DNA from: Pseudonocardia kujensis
Lineage (GTDB): Bacteria > Actinomycetota > Actinomycetes > Mycobacteriales > Pseudonocardiaceae
Direction of reading: 5' to 3'
DNA length: 48,873 nt
Assembly: GCF_021283305.1 (NCBI RefSeq)
Contig: NZ_JAJSOK010000059.1
Location: 1 to 48,873, forward strand
The position numbers and the translations under genes were made by a program. Position 1 is the first letter of the stretch, and each line of letters opens with the position of its first letter. Of the stretch, positions 16,679 to 24,664 are shown in pieces. The notes under the pieces are model-generated. The model searched no databases, had not been told where the DNA came from, and saw only the letters and a list, made by a program, of their open reading frames with translations.

Positions 16679-17854
16679 TCACGGTGCCCGGTGCCGGCCG
16701 CCGACGGTCTCGTCCTCGAGGTCCCACGCCCCGCTGCCCGACGGGTCGTGCGACTCGGCCAGGTTGGCCGCCGGTTCCTCCTGGGCGGCCTGCAGGTCCG
16801 CCTGCCGTTCCGCCTGCGCGGCACTCCGCTCGGCCCGGAGCTTCTCCTGGTCGGCGCGGCGCTCCGCCCGGCCGGCGCGGAGCTCGACCCGGCGCTCCGC
16901 CTCGTCGGCCGCCCGCTCCGCCCGGCGCTCCGCCTCGTCGGCGCGGCGTTCGGCGCGATCGGCGGCGAGATCGTCCTCCGGGTCGTCCGGGTCGGCGATC
17001 GCTGGATCGTCCGGGTCGGGCGCCACGCGACGGTCTCCGGGCGGGGTCACGCCCGGGTCCGTGTCGGCCGGTGGTGGAGCGGCCACGGCAGGTGGCGGCG
17101 CGAGCGCGGGACCGCCCGGAGGCCGAGCAACCGGGGCCGGGGCGACAGGAGCAGCTGGGGCGGGAACACCAGGAGCCGGGGCCGGGGCCGGGGCGACAGG
17201 AGCGGGACCAGCAGGGGCGGGAGCAGGAACGGGGCCTCCGGGAACGGGGCCTCCGGGAACGGGGCCTCCCGCACCCGCCGGTGGCGCCGCTCCCCCCGCG
17301 CCCGACCCCGAACCGCCCGAGCCGGATCCGCCCGAGCTCGCACCACCCGACGGACCGGAGGACACACCCCCGTCACCGGCGCCGGACCCCGCAGCGCCCG
17401 AGCTGCCGCCGCCCGTTCCCGCAGCACCCGAACCCGCAGCACCCGAACCCGCAGCACCCGAACCCGCAGCACCCGAACCCGCAGCATCCGAGTCCGCAGC
17501 ACCCGATCCCCCGGCCCCCGACGTCCCGGAGCCCGCCGACCCGGAGCCCGCCGACCCGTCCGGCCCCGCGGATCCGCCCGGGCCCCCGGACCCGGGCGTC
17601 CCGGAGACCGACCCGGTGTCACCCCGCCCCGGTGGCGGCGTGGACGTCACGGTCGGGAGCGCGACCTCCGAGCGCCCGCCGGGGTCGCCGGTGGTGACCG
17701 CGGCCCAGGTCGCCGCGCCACCCACCCCGAGCACCCCGACGGCCGCGAGCGCGGCGAGCAGCCCGCGCCGCCCCGGTCGCGGGGGCCGGCGGTTCCCCCG
17801 CAGCAGGTCCGCCGCGGGGATGCGCCCGCGCGCCCGTCCGTGCCGCGGAGCCAT
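16679..17854 (-). CDS. Low-complexity membrane-anchored protein with Gly/Ser/Ala/Pro repeats and a charged helical tail
   Basis: A 391-residue protein of no recognised family. The basic N-terminus is followed by one membrane segment (LLAALAAVGVLGVGGAATWAAV, about 32-53). A long Gly/Ser/Ala/Pro-rich stretch (about 70-270) includes runs of GSGAA and GGPVP. The end is Arg/Glu/Ala-rich (about 285-370) and likely helical or coiled coil. The start is firm: AAGGAGG lies 5 nt before ATG 17854. The repeats are 15-bp DNA units, so length can vary in frame. Outside the cell it may act as a flexible stalk. It diverges from a Ser/Thr kinase gene. Confidence 0.65.
   Translation of the reverse strand: MAPRHGRARGRIPAADLLRGNRRPPRPGRRGLLAALAAVGVLGVGGAATWAAVTTGDPGGRSEVALPTVTSTPPPGRGDTGSVSGTPGSGGPGGSAGPDGSAGSGSAGSGTSGAGGSGAADSDAAGSGAAGSGAAGSGAAGSGAAGTGGGSSGAAGSGAGDGGVSSGPSGGASSGGSGSGGSGSGAGGAAPPAGAGGPVPGGPVPGGPVPAPAPAGPAPVAPAPAPAPGVPAPAAPVAPAPVARPPGGPALAPPPAVAAPPPADTDPGVTPPGDRRVAPDPDDPAIADPDDPEDDLAADRAERRADEAERRAERAADEAERRVELRAGRAERRADQEKLRAERSAAQAERQADLQAAQEEPAANLAESHDPSGSGAWDLEDETVGGRHRAP
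17226..17270. repeat. 15-bp tandem repeat, three units, inside a gene
   Basis: Three copies of GGAACGGGGCCTCCG (last base differs in the third) encode GGPVP-type pentapeptides on the minus strand. Confidence 0.85.
17418..17507. repeat. 15-bp tandem repeat, about six units, inside a gene
   Basis: Four perfect copies of CCCGCAGCACCCGAA and two diverged ones follow each other. On the minus strand they encode GSGAA pentapeptides. A coding minisatellite whose copy changes stay in frame. Confidence 0.9.
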
Positions 17855-18092
17855 GGCCCTCCTTCCGCCCGCGTCCGGGAGCCCGCCACGCGGCGTCCCG
17901 AACCCCGTGGATCATTCCGCCGCGGGCGCCCGCGCGCGACCCCGAACCGGAACCTGAGAGATCGTCTCCGCCGTTCGGCCGCCGTCGATCTTCCCCGCGG
18001 GCGCGTGCGGGTCGGGCCGATCCGGATGGGGTACCAAGGTGTCCACCGCGCGGCCGCCGCCGCGACGGCGGAAGACGGAGGTCCCACACGGC

Positions 18093-19400
18093 ATGGAGAT
18101 CGGGACGGACCCGGGCACGGGCACGGCCGCGGGCCACGGCGTGCTCGGCGAGCGCTACCGGCTCGACGAGCTGATCGGCGTGGGCGGCACCGCGCACGTC
18201 CACCGGGCGACGGACCTGCGGACCGGCCGGGCGGTCGCGGTGAAGGTGCTGCACCCCGGGATCGACGTGCGCCGGCTCGGCGTCCGCGGGCTCGACGAGG
18301 TCCCGCGCCATCCCGCCCTGGTCGAGGTCCTGGACAGCGGGATCGACGGCGCCGGTGCCGTGGACGGCGGCCGCGGCTACGTCGTCATGCAGCTCGTCGA
18401 CGGCGGCTCGCTCGCCGACCTGGTCGAGCTCGGCCCCGTGTCCCACGAGCGCGTGGTCGCGATCGGCACGGTGATCGCCGACGCTCTCGCACACCTGCAC
18501 GCGCTGGGGGTGGTGCACCGCGACGTCAAGCCCGCCAACGTGCTGCTCGACCGCGGCGGCCGCGCGTTCCTCGCGGACCTGGGTGTCGCCCGGCTGCTCG
18601 ACGCCACCCGCGTCACCACGACCGGGCTCGCCGTCGGCACCCCCGCCTACATGGCCCCCGAGCAGGTCCGCGGGCACGAGGTCGGCCCGCCCGCCGACGT
18701 CTACGCCCTCGGCCTGGTCCTGCTGGAGGCCCTCACCGGACGGCGCGAGTACGCCGGCGCCGCGCTGGAGTCGGCGGTCGCGCGCATCCACCGGCGCCCC
18801 GACGTGCCGCCGCACCTCGCGCCCGCGCTGCGGACGTTGTTGTTCGCCATGACCGCCGACGAGGCCGAGGCCCGGCCGGGCGCCGCGGAGGTCGGCGAGC
18901 GGCTGGGCGAGATCGCCGTCCGCCCGCGCACCGCCCCGCTGTCGGTCCCGCCGGCGCCGCGGCACCGCTCGCCGGCCCGGATCACGCCGCGGCGCCGGCT
19001 GGCGACCGCCCTCGCCGGGGGTGTCGTCGCGACCGGCGGGCTCGTCGTCCTCGGCACGACCCTGCTCTCGGGCCCGGCACCGGCCACCCCGACCGCCGTC
19101 GTCCCCGCCCCCGCGCCGGCCGCCCCGCCCGGGGCGACCCTGCAGGCGGTCCCGCACCTCGCGACCGCGGCCGGGGCCGCGCTCGAGCAGGCCACGCCCG
19201 CGACGGCGCCGCCCGCGCCGACCCGCGCACCCCGCGTCGTCCTGCGCGACGACGACGGGGACGACGAGTTCGACCTGGGCGACGACCAGGACGACGAGGA
19301 CGGCGGCAAGGGCGGCCGGGGCGGCAACGGGAACGAGAACGGCAACGGGAACGGGAAGGGCAACGGGAAGGGCAACGGGAACGGCCGGGGCCGGGACTGA
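18093..19400 (+). CDS. Transmembrane serine/threonine protein kinase (PknB-like) without PASTA repeats
   Basis: A 435-residue Hanks-type kinase. The N-terminal catalytic domain (about 15-270) shows the Gly loop IGVGGTAHVHRA, Lys in AVAVKVL, the catalytic loop HRDVKPANVLL, DLG in place of DFG (ADLGVA), and GTPAYMAPEQ. The segment between the lysine and PRHPALVEVL is shorter than usual. One membrane helix (LAGGVVATGGLVVLGTTLL) leads to an outer segment of Pro/Ala-rich sequence, an Asp/Glu cluster (DDDGDDEFDLGDDQDDED) and a Gly/Asn-rich end (repeated GNGNG/GKGNG). No ligand-binding domain is recognised outside. GGAGG lies 11 nt before ATG 18093. In the 238-nt region shared with the divergent gene, GGAAC at 17949 and GTT at 17973 could be an ECF-type promoter with imperfect spacing. 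Confidence 0.88.
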   Translation: MEIGTDPGTGTAAGHGVLGERYRLDELIGVGGTAHVHRATDLRTGRAVAVKVLHPGIDVRRLGVRGLDEVPRHPALVEVLDSGIDGAGAVDGGRGYVVMQLVDGGSLADLVELGPVSHERVVAIGTVIADALAHLHALGVVHRDVKPANVLLDRGGRAFLADLGVARLLDATRVTTTGLAVGTPAYMAPEQVRGHEVGPPADVYALGLVLLEALTGRREYAGAALESAVARIHRRPDVPPHLAPALRTLLFAMTADEAEARPGAAEVGERLGEIAVRPRTAPLSVPPAPRHRSPARITPRRRLATALAGGVVATGGLVVLGTTLLSGPAPATPTAVVPAPAPAAPPGATLQAVPHLATAAGAALEQATPATAPPAPTRAPRVVLRDDDGDDEFDLGDDQDDEDGGKGGRGGNGNENGNGNGKGNGKGNGNGRGRD

Positions 19401-19467
19401 CCCCCGCCGCCTGTGAATCCCCTCCCAGCATCCGGGCGCACGGTGGCCACCGGTCCGGACAACGTGG

Positions 19468-19473
19468 CACCCT
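19468..19473 (+). promoter_or_regulatory. Candidate -10 box for sulfur operon leader
   Basis: CACCCT lies 7 nt before the GTG of the leader peptide, suiting a leaderless transcript. No good -35 is visible 17 nt upstream. Confidence 0.35.
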
Positions 19474-19480
19474 GTCGGAC

Positions 19481-19561
19481 GTGACTGCGCTGACTCTGCG
19501 CCTCGTGGCACGACGCCACGTGGACCTGCACCGGGTGAACAGCGCGCTCTGTCGACGGTAG
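19481..19561 (+). CDS. 26-aa putative cysteine-sensing leader peptide upstream of sulfite reductase
   Basis: A short frame with GTG start and TAG stop encodes 26 residues containing ARRHVDLHRVNSALCRR. Its RRHVDL..R..SA.C pattern matches the small leader peptides annotated upstream of sulfur-assimilation operons in actinobacteria. In mycobacteria such cysteine-ending upstream ORFs attenuate downstream genes according to cysteinyl-tRNA supply. The single Cys (TGT) is the third residue from the end, where a ribosome would stall when cysteine is short. A 6-bp hairpin (CGTGGC 19504-19509 with GCCACG 19515-19520) lies inside it. GGTCC/GGACC (19599-19613) forms another in the 112-nt spacer to the operon. 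Confidence 0.65.
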   Translation: MTALTLRLVARRHVDLHRVNSALCRR

Positions 19562-19673
19562 CGCCGCCCCGCGCCCTCGACCCGTCAGACCAGGCCCCGG
19601 TCCGCGCCGGACCTTCCGAACGTTCCGGCATGCCCCGCCGCCGTCACTCCCGAGCCCAGGAGCTCCCACCACC

Positions 19674-21356
19674 ATGCCCACGGACACCCCTGCCGCGCCC
19701 GCCCAGAAGCGCAAGCGTGGCGAAGGCCAGTGGAAGCTCGGCCACCGCGAGCCGCTGAACCCGAACGAGCGCAGCAAGCGCGACGACGACGGGCTCAACG
19801 TCCGCACCCGGATCGAGACCATCTACGCCAAGCGCGGCTTCGACTCGATCGACCCCGCCGACCTGCGGGGCCGTTTCCGCTGGTGGGGCCTCTACACCCA
19901 GCGCAAGCCGGGGATCGAGGGCGGCCGCACGGCCGCCCTGGAGCCCGAGGAGCTCGACGACCGCTATTTCATGCTGCGGATCCGGTGCGACGGCGGCGCC
20001 CTCACCACCGAGCAGCTGCGGGTCCTGGGTGAGGTCAGCCAGCAGTACGCGCGCAACACCGCCGACATCACCGACCGCCAGAACATCCAGTACCACTGGA
20101 TCCAGGTCGAGGACATGCCGGCGATCTGGGAGAAGGTCGAGGGCGTCGGCCTGCTGACCACGGAGGCGTGCGGCGACACCCCGCGCGTGATCCTCGGCTC
20201 GCCCGTCGCGGGGATCGCCGCCACGGACCCGGTCGACCCGGATCCCGCGATCCGCACGATCCTGGACCGCTACATCGGGTCCAAGGAGTTCTCGAACCTG
20301 CCCCGCAAGTTCAAGACGGCGATCTCGTGGCAGCAGGACACCGCGCACGAGGTCAACGACATCTCGTTCGTCGGCGTCGAGCACCCCGAGCACGGGCCCG
20401 GCTTCGACCTCTGGGTCGGCGGCGGCCTGTCCACCAACCCCAAGATCGCGCAGCGGCTGGGCGCGTGGGTCCCCCTCGACGAGATCCCGGAGGTCTGGGC
20501 CGGGGTCGTGTCGGTGTTCCGCGACTACGGCTACCGGCGGCTGCGCAACCGCGCCCGCCTCAAGTTCCTGATCTCCGACTGGGGCGCGGAGGAGTTCCGG
20601 CGCGTGCTCGAGGAGGAGTACCTGGGCCGGAAGCTGGTCGACGGGCCCGCCCCGGCGATCCCGGAGCGCCCGATCGACCACGTGGGCGTGCACAAGCAGA
20701 AGGACGGCGCCAACTACGTCGGCCTCGCCCCGGCGTCCGGCCGGGTCTCCGGGGACACCCTGGTCGCGCTGGCCAAGGCCGCCGAGTCGGCGGGGTCGCG
20801 GCGGGTCCGGCTGACCCCGCAGCAGAAGGTCGTGGTGCTCGACGTGCCCGACGCCGCCGTCGACGCCCTGGTCGCCGAGGCCGAGAGCCTGGGCCTGCAG
20901 GCGAACCCCTCGCCGTGGCGGCGCGCGACCATGGCCTGCACCGGGATCGAGTTCTGCAAGCTCGCGATCGTCGAGACCAAGGAGCGGGCGATCCGCCTGG
21001 TCACGGACCTGGAGGAGCGCCTCGCGGACATCCAGGGCGACATCGACACCCCGGTCTCGATCCACCTCAACGGCTGCCCGAACGCCTGTGCCCGCACCCA
21101 GGTCGCCGACATCGGCCTCAAGGGCATGATCGTGCGCGACGCCGAGGGCAACCAGGTCGAGGGCTTCCAGGTGCACCTGGGTGGCGGACTGGGGCTCGAC
21201 GCGGGCTTCGGCCGCAAGCTGCGCGGGCTCAAGGTCACGAGCAAGGAGCTCGGCCAGTACGTCGAGCGCGTGGTGCGGAAGTACGTCGCGCAGCGCGAGC
21301 AGGGCGAGCGCTTCGCGCAGTGGGTGCTGCGGGCGGACGAGGCGGACCTCAAGTGA
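19674..21356 (+). CDS. sirA: Ferredoxin-dependent assimilatory sulfite reductase (siroheme, 4Fe-4S)
   Basis: A 560-residue sulfite reductase of the NirA/SirA type that reduces sulfite to sulfide with ferredoxin electrons. The siroheme/4Fe-4S cysteines are C422 and C428 (MACTGIEFCKLA) and C468 and C472 (HLNGCPNACARTQ). Y74 (GLYTQRKPG) and C166 (TEACGDTP) have the same spacing as the Tyr-Cys covalent pair known in Mycobacterium tuberculosis NirA (69 and 161). Two ferrodoxin-like half domains give the usual duplicated fold. ATG 19674 is preceded by AGGAG 11 nt upstream. It is the first structural gene of the sulfur operon, and its stop overlaps the next start by 4 nt. Context favours sulfite over nitrite as substrate. 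Confidence 0.95.
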   Translation: MPTDTPAAPAQKRKRGEGQWKLGHREPLNPNERSKRDDDGLNVRTRIETIYAKRGFDSIDPADLRGRFRWWGLYTQRKPGIEGGRTAALEPEELDDRYFMLRIRCDGGALTTEQLRVLGEVSQQYARNTADITDRQNIQYHWIQVEDMPAIWEKVEGVGLLTTEACGDTPRVILGSPVAGIAATDPVDPDPAIRTILDRYIGSKEFSNLPRKFKTAISWQQDTAHEVNDISFVGVEHPEHGPGFDLWVGGGLSTNPKIAQRLGAWVPLDEIPEVWAGVVSVFRDYGYRRLRNRARLKFLISDWGAEEFRRVLEEEYLGRKLVDGPAPAIPERPIDHVGVHKQKDGANYVGLAPASGRVSGDTLVALAKAAESAGSRRVRLTPQQKVVVLDVPDAAVDALVAEAESLGLQANPSPWRRATMACTGIEFCKLAIVETKERAIRLVTDLEERLADIQGDIDTPVSIHLNGCPNACARTQVADIGLKGMIVRDAEGNQVEGFQVHLGGGLGLDAGFGRKLRGLKVTSKELGQYVERVVRKYVAQREQGERFAQWVLRADEADLK

Positions 21357-21523
21357 CCTCGCGCGTCGTCCCGTACCACTGCCCCTACTGCGGCGAGGAA
21401 GATCTCTCCCCCGCCGAGCGTTCGGAGACGGTGCCCGGTGCCGCCTGGTGGTGCGCCTCCTGCCTGCGCACCTTCGTCGTGACGTTCGTCGGCATCGGGA
21501 TTCCCGAAGGAGCAGACTCATGA
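21353..21523 (+). CDS. 56-aa zinc-ribbon protein in the sulfur assimilation operon
   Basis: A small protein with two CxxC pairs, YHCPYCGEE (near residues 10-13) and WWCASCLRTF (near 34-37), which would bind one zinc or iron atom. The rest (FVVTFVGIGIPEGADS) is short. It starts GTG 21353, overlapping the sirA stop, and its stop overlaps the cysH ATG, so it is translationally coupled on both sides. The place between sulfite reductase and APS reductase suggests a job in sulfite or sulfide handling or in cluster supply; the function is unknown. Too short for most gene finders but strongly supported by coupling and codon use. Confidence 0.8.
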   Translation: MTSRVVPYHCPYCGEEDLSPAERSETVPGAAWWCASCLRTFVVTFVGIGIPEGADS

Positions 21524-22224
21524 GTGTTGCGACCGAGACCGACCTGCGTGCCCTCGCCGAGCAGGGCGCGGCGCAGCTGGGACCCGACGCCACCGCCGAG
21601 CAGGTGCTCGCCTGGGCCGCGGAGACCTTCGGCGACCGCCTGATCGTCGCGTCGAACATGCAGGACGCCGTGCTGGTCGACCTGGCCGCGAAGGCTCGGC
21701 CCGGGGTGGAGATCCTCTTCCTGGAGACCGGCTACCACTTCGCCGAGACGATCGGCACGCGGGACGCCGTCGAGCAGGTCTACGACGTGCGGATGGTCAA
21801 CGCGCAGGCCGCGCAGTCCGTCGCCGAGCAGGACGTCGCCGAGGGCAAGGACCTCTGGGCGCGCGACCCGAACCGGTGTTGCGCGCTGCGGAAGGTCGCC
21901 CCGCTGCAGGACACCCTCGCGAAGTACGACGCCTGGGTCACCGGCGTCCGCCGCGTCGAGGCCCCCACGCGGGCGAACACCCCCCTGGTCACCTACGACG
22001 AGAAGTTCGGGCTGGTCAAGATCAACCCGATCGCGGCGTGGAGCGACGACCAGATGCAGGAGTACGTCGCCGGGCACGGGATCCTCGTGAACCCGCTGGT
22101 CGACGCCGGGTACCCGAGCATCGGGTGCGCCCCCTGCACCGCCAAGCCCCTCCCCGGGGCGGACCCGCGCAGCGGCCGCTGGGCGGGCACGTCGAAGATC
22201 GAATGCGGGTTGCACGTCTCATGA
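21520..22224 (+). CDS. cysH: Assimilatory adenylyl-sulfate (APS) reductase CysH
   Basis: A 234-residue member of the APS/PAPS reductase family. It reduces activated sulfate to sulfite with thioredoxin. Four cysteines C120, C121, C203 and C206 (NRCCALRKV, IGCAPCT) form the 4Fe-4S site that marks APS-using enzymes. C229 in the terminal ECGLH motif is the catalytic cysteine. The ATG overlaps the previous stop, and GAAGGAG sits about 7 nt upstream. No cysC (APS kinase) is seen in the operon, consistent with direct use of APS. Confidence 0.95.
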   Translation: MSVATETDLRALAEQGAAQLGPDATAEQVLAWAAETFGDRLIVASNMQDAVLVDLAAKARPGVEILFLETGYHFAETIGTRDAVEQVYDVRMVNAQAAQSVAEQDVAEGKDLWARDPNRCCALRKVAPLQDTLAKYDAWVTGVRRVEAPTRANTPLVTYDEKFGLVKINPIAAWSDDQMQEYVAGHGILVNPLVDAGYPSIGCAPCTAKPLPGADPRSGRWAGTSKIECGLHVS

Positions 22225-23132
22225 CGACGATCGAACGCGCGACTCTGGACGCGCTCGACGCGCTCGAGTCCGAGTCCATCCACATCTTCCGCGAGGTCGC
22301 GGGCGAGTTCGACCGCCCCGTGATCCTCTTCTCCGGCGGCAAGGACTCGACGCTGCTGGTACACCTCGCGGTCAAGGCGTTCGCGCCGGCGCCGGTGCCG
22401 TTCCCGCTGCTGCACGTGGACACCGGGCACAACTTCGACGAGGTCATCGACTTCCGGGACTCGATCGTCGAGCGCCTGGGCCTGCGGCTCGAGGTCGCGA
22501 AGGTCCAGGACTACATCGACGACGGCCGCCTGGTCGAGCGCGCGGACGGCACCCGCAACCCGCTGCAGACCCAGCCCCTGCTCGACGCGATCGTCGAGCA
22601 CCGGTTCGACGCCGTGTTCGGCGGCGGGCGCCGGGACGAGGAGCGGGCGCGCGCCAAGGAGCGGATCATGTCGCTCCGGGACGCGTTCGGCCGCTGGGAC
22701 CCGCGCAAGCAGCGCCCCGAGCTGTGGAACCTCTACAACGGACGGCACGCCCCCGGCGAGCACGTCCGCGTGTTCCCGATCTCGAACTGGACCGAGCTCG
22801 ACGTCTGGCGCTACATCCAGCGCGAGCAGATCGAGCTGCCGAGCATCTACTACGCGCACGAGCGCGAGGTGTTCCGGCGCGACGGCATGTGGCTGACCGA
22901 GGGGCCGTGGGGCGGCCCGCGCGGCGCCGAGACCCTCGAGAAGAAGTCCGTGCGCTACCGGACGGTCGGCGACGGGTCCTGCACCGGCGCCGTCGAGTCC
23001 ACCGCGACCTCCCTCGACGACATCATCGCCGAGGTCACCGCCTCCCGGCTGACCGAGCGCGGCGCCACCCGCGCCGACGACCGCCTCTCCGAGGCCGCCA
23101 TGGAGGACCGCAAGCGCGAGGGGTACTTCTGA
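22221..23132 (+). CDS. cysD: Sulfate adenylyltransferase subunit 2, CysD
   Basis: A 303-residue small subunit of ATP sulfurylase that makes APS from ATP and sulfate. The PP-loop SGGKDS (38-43) binds ATP pyrophosphate. The conserved segments GGGRRDEERARAKERI, NLYNGRHAPGEHVRVFPISNW and GDGSCTGAVES are present. Full length. The ATG overlaps the cysH stop by 4 nt. It needs CysN, encoded directly downstream, for GTP-driven activity. Confidence 0.97.
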   Translation: MTTIERATLDALDALESESIHIFREVAGEFDRPVILFSGGKDSTLLVHLAVKAFAPAPVPFPLLHVDTGHNFDEVIDFRDSIVERLGLRLEVAKVQDYIDDGRLVERADGTRNPLQTQPLLDAIVEHRFDAVFGGGRRDEERARAKERIMSLRDAFGRWDPRKQRPELWNLYNGRHAPGEHVRVFPISNWTELDVWRYIQREQIELPSIYYAHEREVFRRDGMWLTEGPWGGPRGAETLEKKSVRYRTVGDGSCTGAVESTATSLDDIIAEVTASRLTERGATRADDRLSEAAMEDRKREGYF

Positions 23133-23134
23133 TC

Positions 23135-24451
23135 ATGGCTAAGGATCTGCTGCGCTTCGCGACGGCGGGCTCGGTCGACGACGGCAAGTCCACCCTGGTC
23201 GGCCGGCTGCTCTACGACACCAAGTCCGTGCTCGCGGACCAGATCGAGGCCGTGCAGCGCGCGTCCGTCGACAAGGGACTCAGCACTCCGGACCTGTCGC
23301 TGCTGGTCGACGGCCTGCGCGCCGAGCGCGAGCAGGGCATCACGATCGACGTCGCCTACCGGTACTTCGGCACGCCGACCCGTGAGTTCGTGCTCGCGGA
23401 CACCCCGGGGCACGTCCAGTACACGCGCAACACCGTCACCGGTGCCTCCACCGCGGAGCTCGCGGTGCTGCTCGTCGACGCCCGCAACGGGATCGTCGAG
23501 CAGACCCGCCGGCACGCCGCCGTGCTCGCGATGCTGCGCGTCCCGCGGCTCGTCCTCGCGATCAACAAGATCGACCTGGTCGGGTACGACGAGGAGACGC
23601 TGCGCGCGATCGAGAAGGAGTTCACCGGGCTGGCGCGCTCGCTCGGGTTCGCCGACGACGCCGTGCAGACCATCCCCGTCTCCGCGCTCGTCGGGGACAA
23701 CGTGGTCGAGCGCTCCGCGCACACTCCCTGGTACGGCGGGCCGACCCTGCTCGGGCACCTCGAGACCGTCCCGGTCGTCGGGCCGGAGGTGGCGAAGCCG
23801 TTCCGCATGCCCGTGCAGTACGTGATCCGTCCGCGGGACAGTGCCGATGCGCGCTCCGCGGAGGCTTCGCGCTGGGGGGCGCTGCACGACTACCGGGGTT
23901 ACGCCGGCCAGATCGCGGCGGGCGCGGTCGTGCCCGGTGACCGGGTGGTGGTCCTCCCCGAGGGCCGCGAGACGACCGTGACGCACGTCGAGACCGCCGA
24001 CGGGCCGCTCGCGGAGGGCACCGCCGGCCGGTCGGTCACGATCCGGCTCGCCGACGACATCGACATCGCCCGCGGGGACCTGCTCGTCGCGGCCGAGGCC
24101 CAGCCCGTCGTGACCTCGGAGATCGACGCCACGCTGTGCTGGTTGAGCGACAAGCCGTTGCGCGCCAACGCCCGGCTGCTGCTCAAGCACGGCACCCGCA
24201 CCACGCAGGTGATCGTGGGCGCGCCCGAGTCGAAGATCGACACGGACACGCTGACCGACATCGAGGCCGAGGGGACGCTGGGGCTCAACGACATCGGCCG
24301 CGCCACCCTGCGGACGGCGGACCCGCTGCCCGTCGACGAGTACGCCGACATCCGCGCCACCGGCAGCTTCCTGCTGATCGACCCGCCGTCGGGCAACACG
24401 CTCGCCGCCGGCCTCGTCGGCACCCCGCTGGCGCTGAGCCCCGCCGAGTGA
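23135..24451 (+). CDS. cysN: Sulfate adenylyltransferase subunit 1 (GTPase) CysN
   Basis: A 438-residue translation-factor-like GTPase that drives CysD. GTP motifs are GSVDDGKST (12-20), DTPGH (90-94) and NKID (144-147). Domains II and III follow. The protein ends without a CysC APS-kinase fusion, unlike mycobacterial CysNC. The ATG lies 2 nt after the cysD stop. Last gene of the tightly coupled block; a 22-bp tandem repeat follows. Confidence 0.96.
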   Translation: MAKDLLRFATAGSVDDGKSTLVGRLLYDTKSVLADQIEAVQRASVDKGLSTPDLSLLVDGLRAEREQGITIDVAYRYFGTPTREFVLADTPGHVQYTRNTVTGASTAELAVLLVDARNGIVEQTRRHAAVLAMLRVPRLVLAINKIDLVGYDEETLRAIEKEFTGLARSLGFADDAVQTIPVSALVGDNVVERSAHTPWYGGPTLLGHLETVPVVGPEVAKPFRMPVQYVIRPRDSADARSAEASRWGALHDYRGYAGQIAAGAVVPGDRVVVLPEGRETTVTHVETADGPLAEGTAGRSVTIRLADDIDIARGDLLVAAEAQPVVTSEIDATLCWLSDKPLRANARLLLKHGTRTTQVIVGAPESKIDTDTLTDIEAEGTLGLNDIGRATLRTADPLPVDEYADIRATGSFLLIDPPSGNTLAAGLVGTPLALSPAE

Positions 24452-24474
24452 CCACGAGCCGCACCCCCCTTCCC

Positions 24475-24616
24475 GCGAGTCGCGAGCTCCGGCAGCGCGA
24501 GTCGCGAGCTCCGGCACCGCGAGTCGCGACTTCCCGCACCGCGAGTCGCGAGCTCCGGCACCGCGAGTCGCGACTTCCGGCACCGCGAGTCGCGAGCTCC
24601 GGCACCGCGAGTCGCG
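24475..24616. repeat. 22-bp tandem repeat, seven units, between cysN and the chelatase gene
   Basis: GCGAGTCGCG recurs seven times at exactly 22-bp spacing (24475, 24497, 24519, 24541, 24563, 24585, 24607). The tails are mostly AGCTCCGGCACC, with ACTTCCGGCACC-like variants in units 3 and 5. It begins about 24 nt after the cysN stop and fills most of the gap. There are no spacers, so it is not a CRISPR array. The last unit merges into a hairpin. Confidence 0.92.
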
Positions 24617-24629
24617 GCCGGACTCGCGG
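24605..24629. terminator. Hairpin at the end of the 22-bp repeat array
   Basis: CCGCGAGTC (24605-24613) and GACTCGCGG (24621-24629) form a perfect 9-bp stem around GCGGCCG. It uses the last repeat copy as its left arm. It could end the cysN transcript or protect its 3' end. No T-run follows. Confidence 0.45.
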
Positions 24630-24664
24630 GACGGGATGCGCGGCATGATCGGAACTGATCGTCG

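Noticed and set aside
16466..19561. Very long open frame of about 1,000 codons on the plus strand
   Set aside because: It is an Arg/Pro-rich antisense or out-of-frame reading of the repeat protein and kinase genes; only its last 27 codons (the leader peptide) are credible.
24475..24629. Possible CRISPR array
   Set aside because: The repeats are contiguous 22-bp units with no unique spacers and no cas genes are near.
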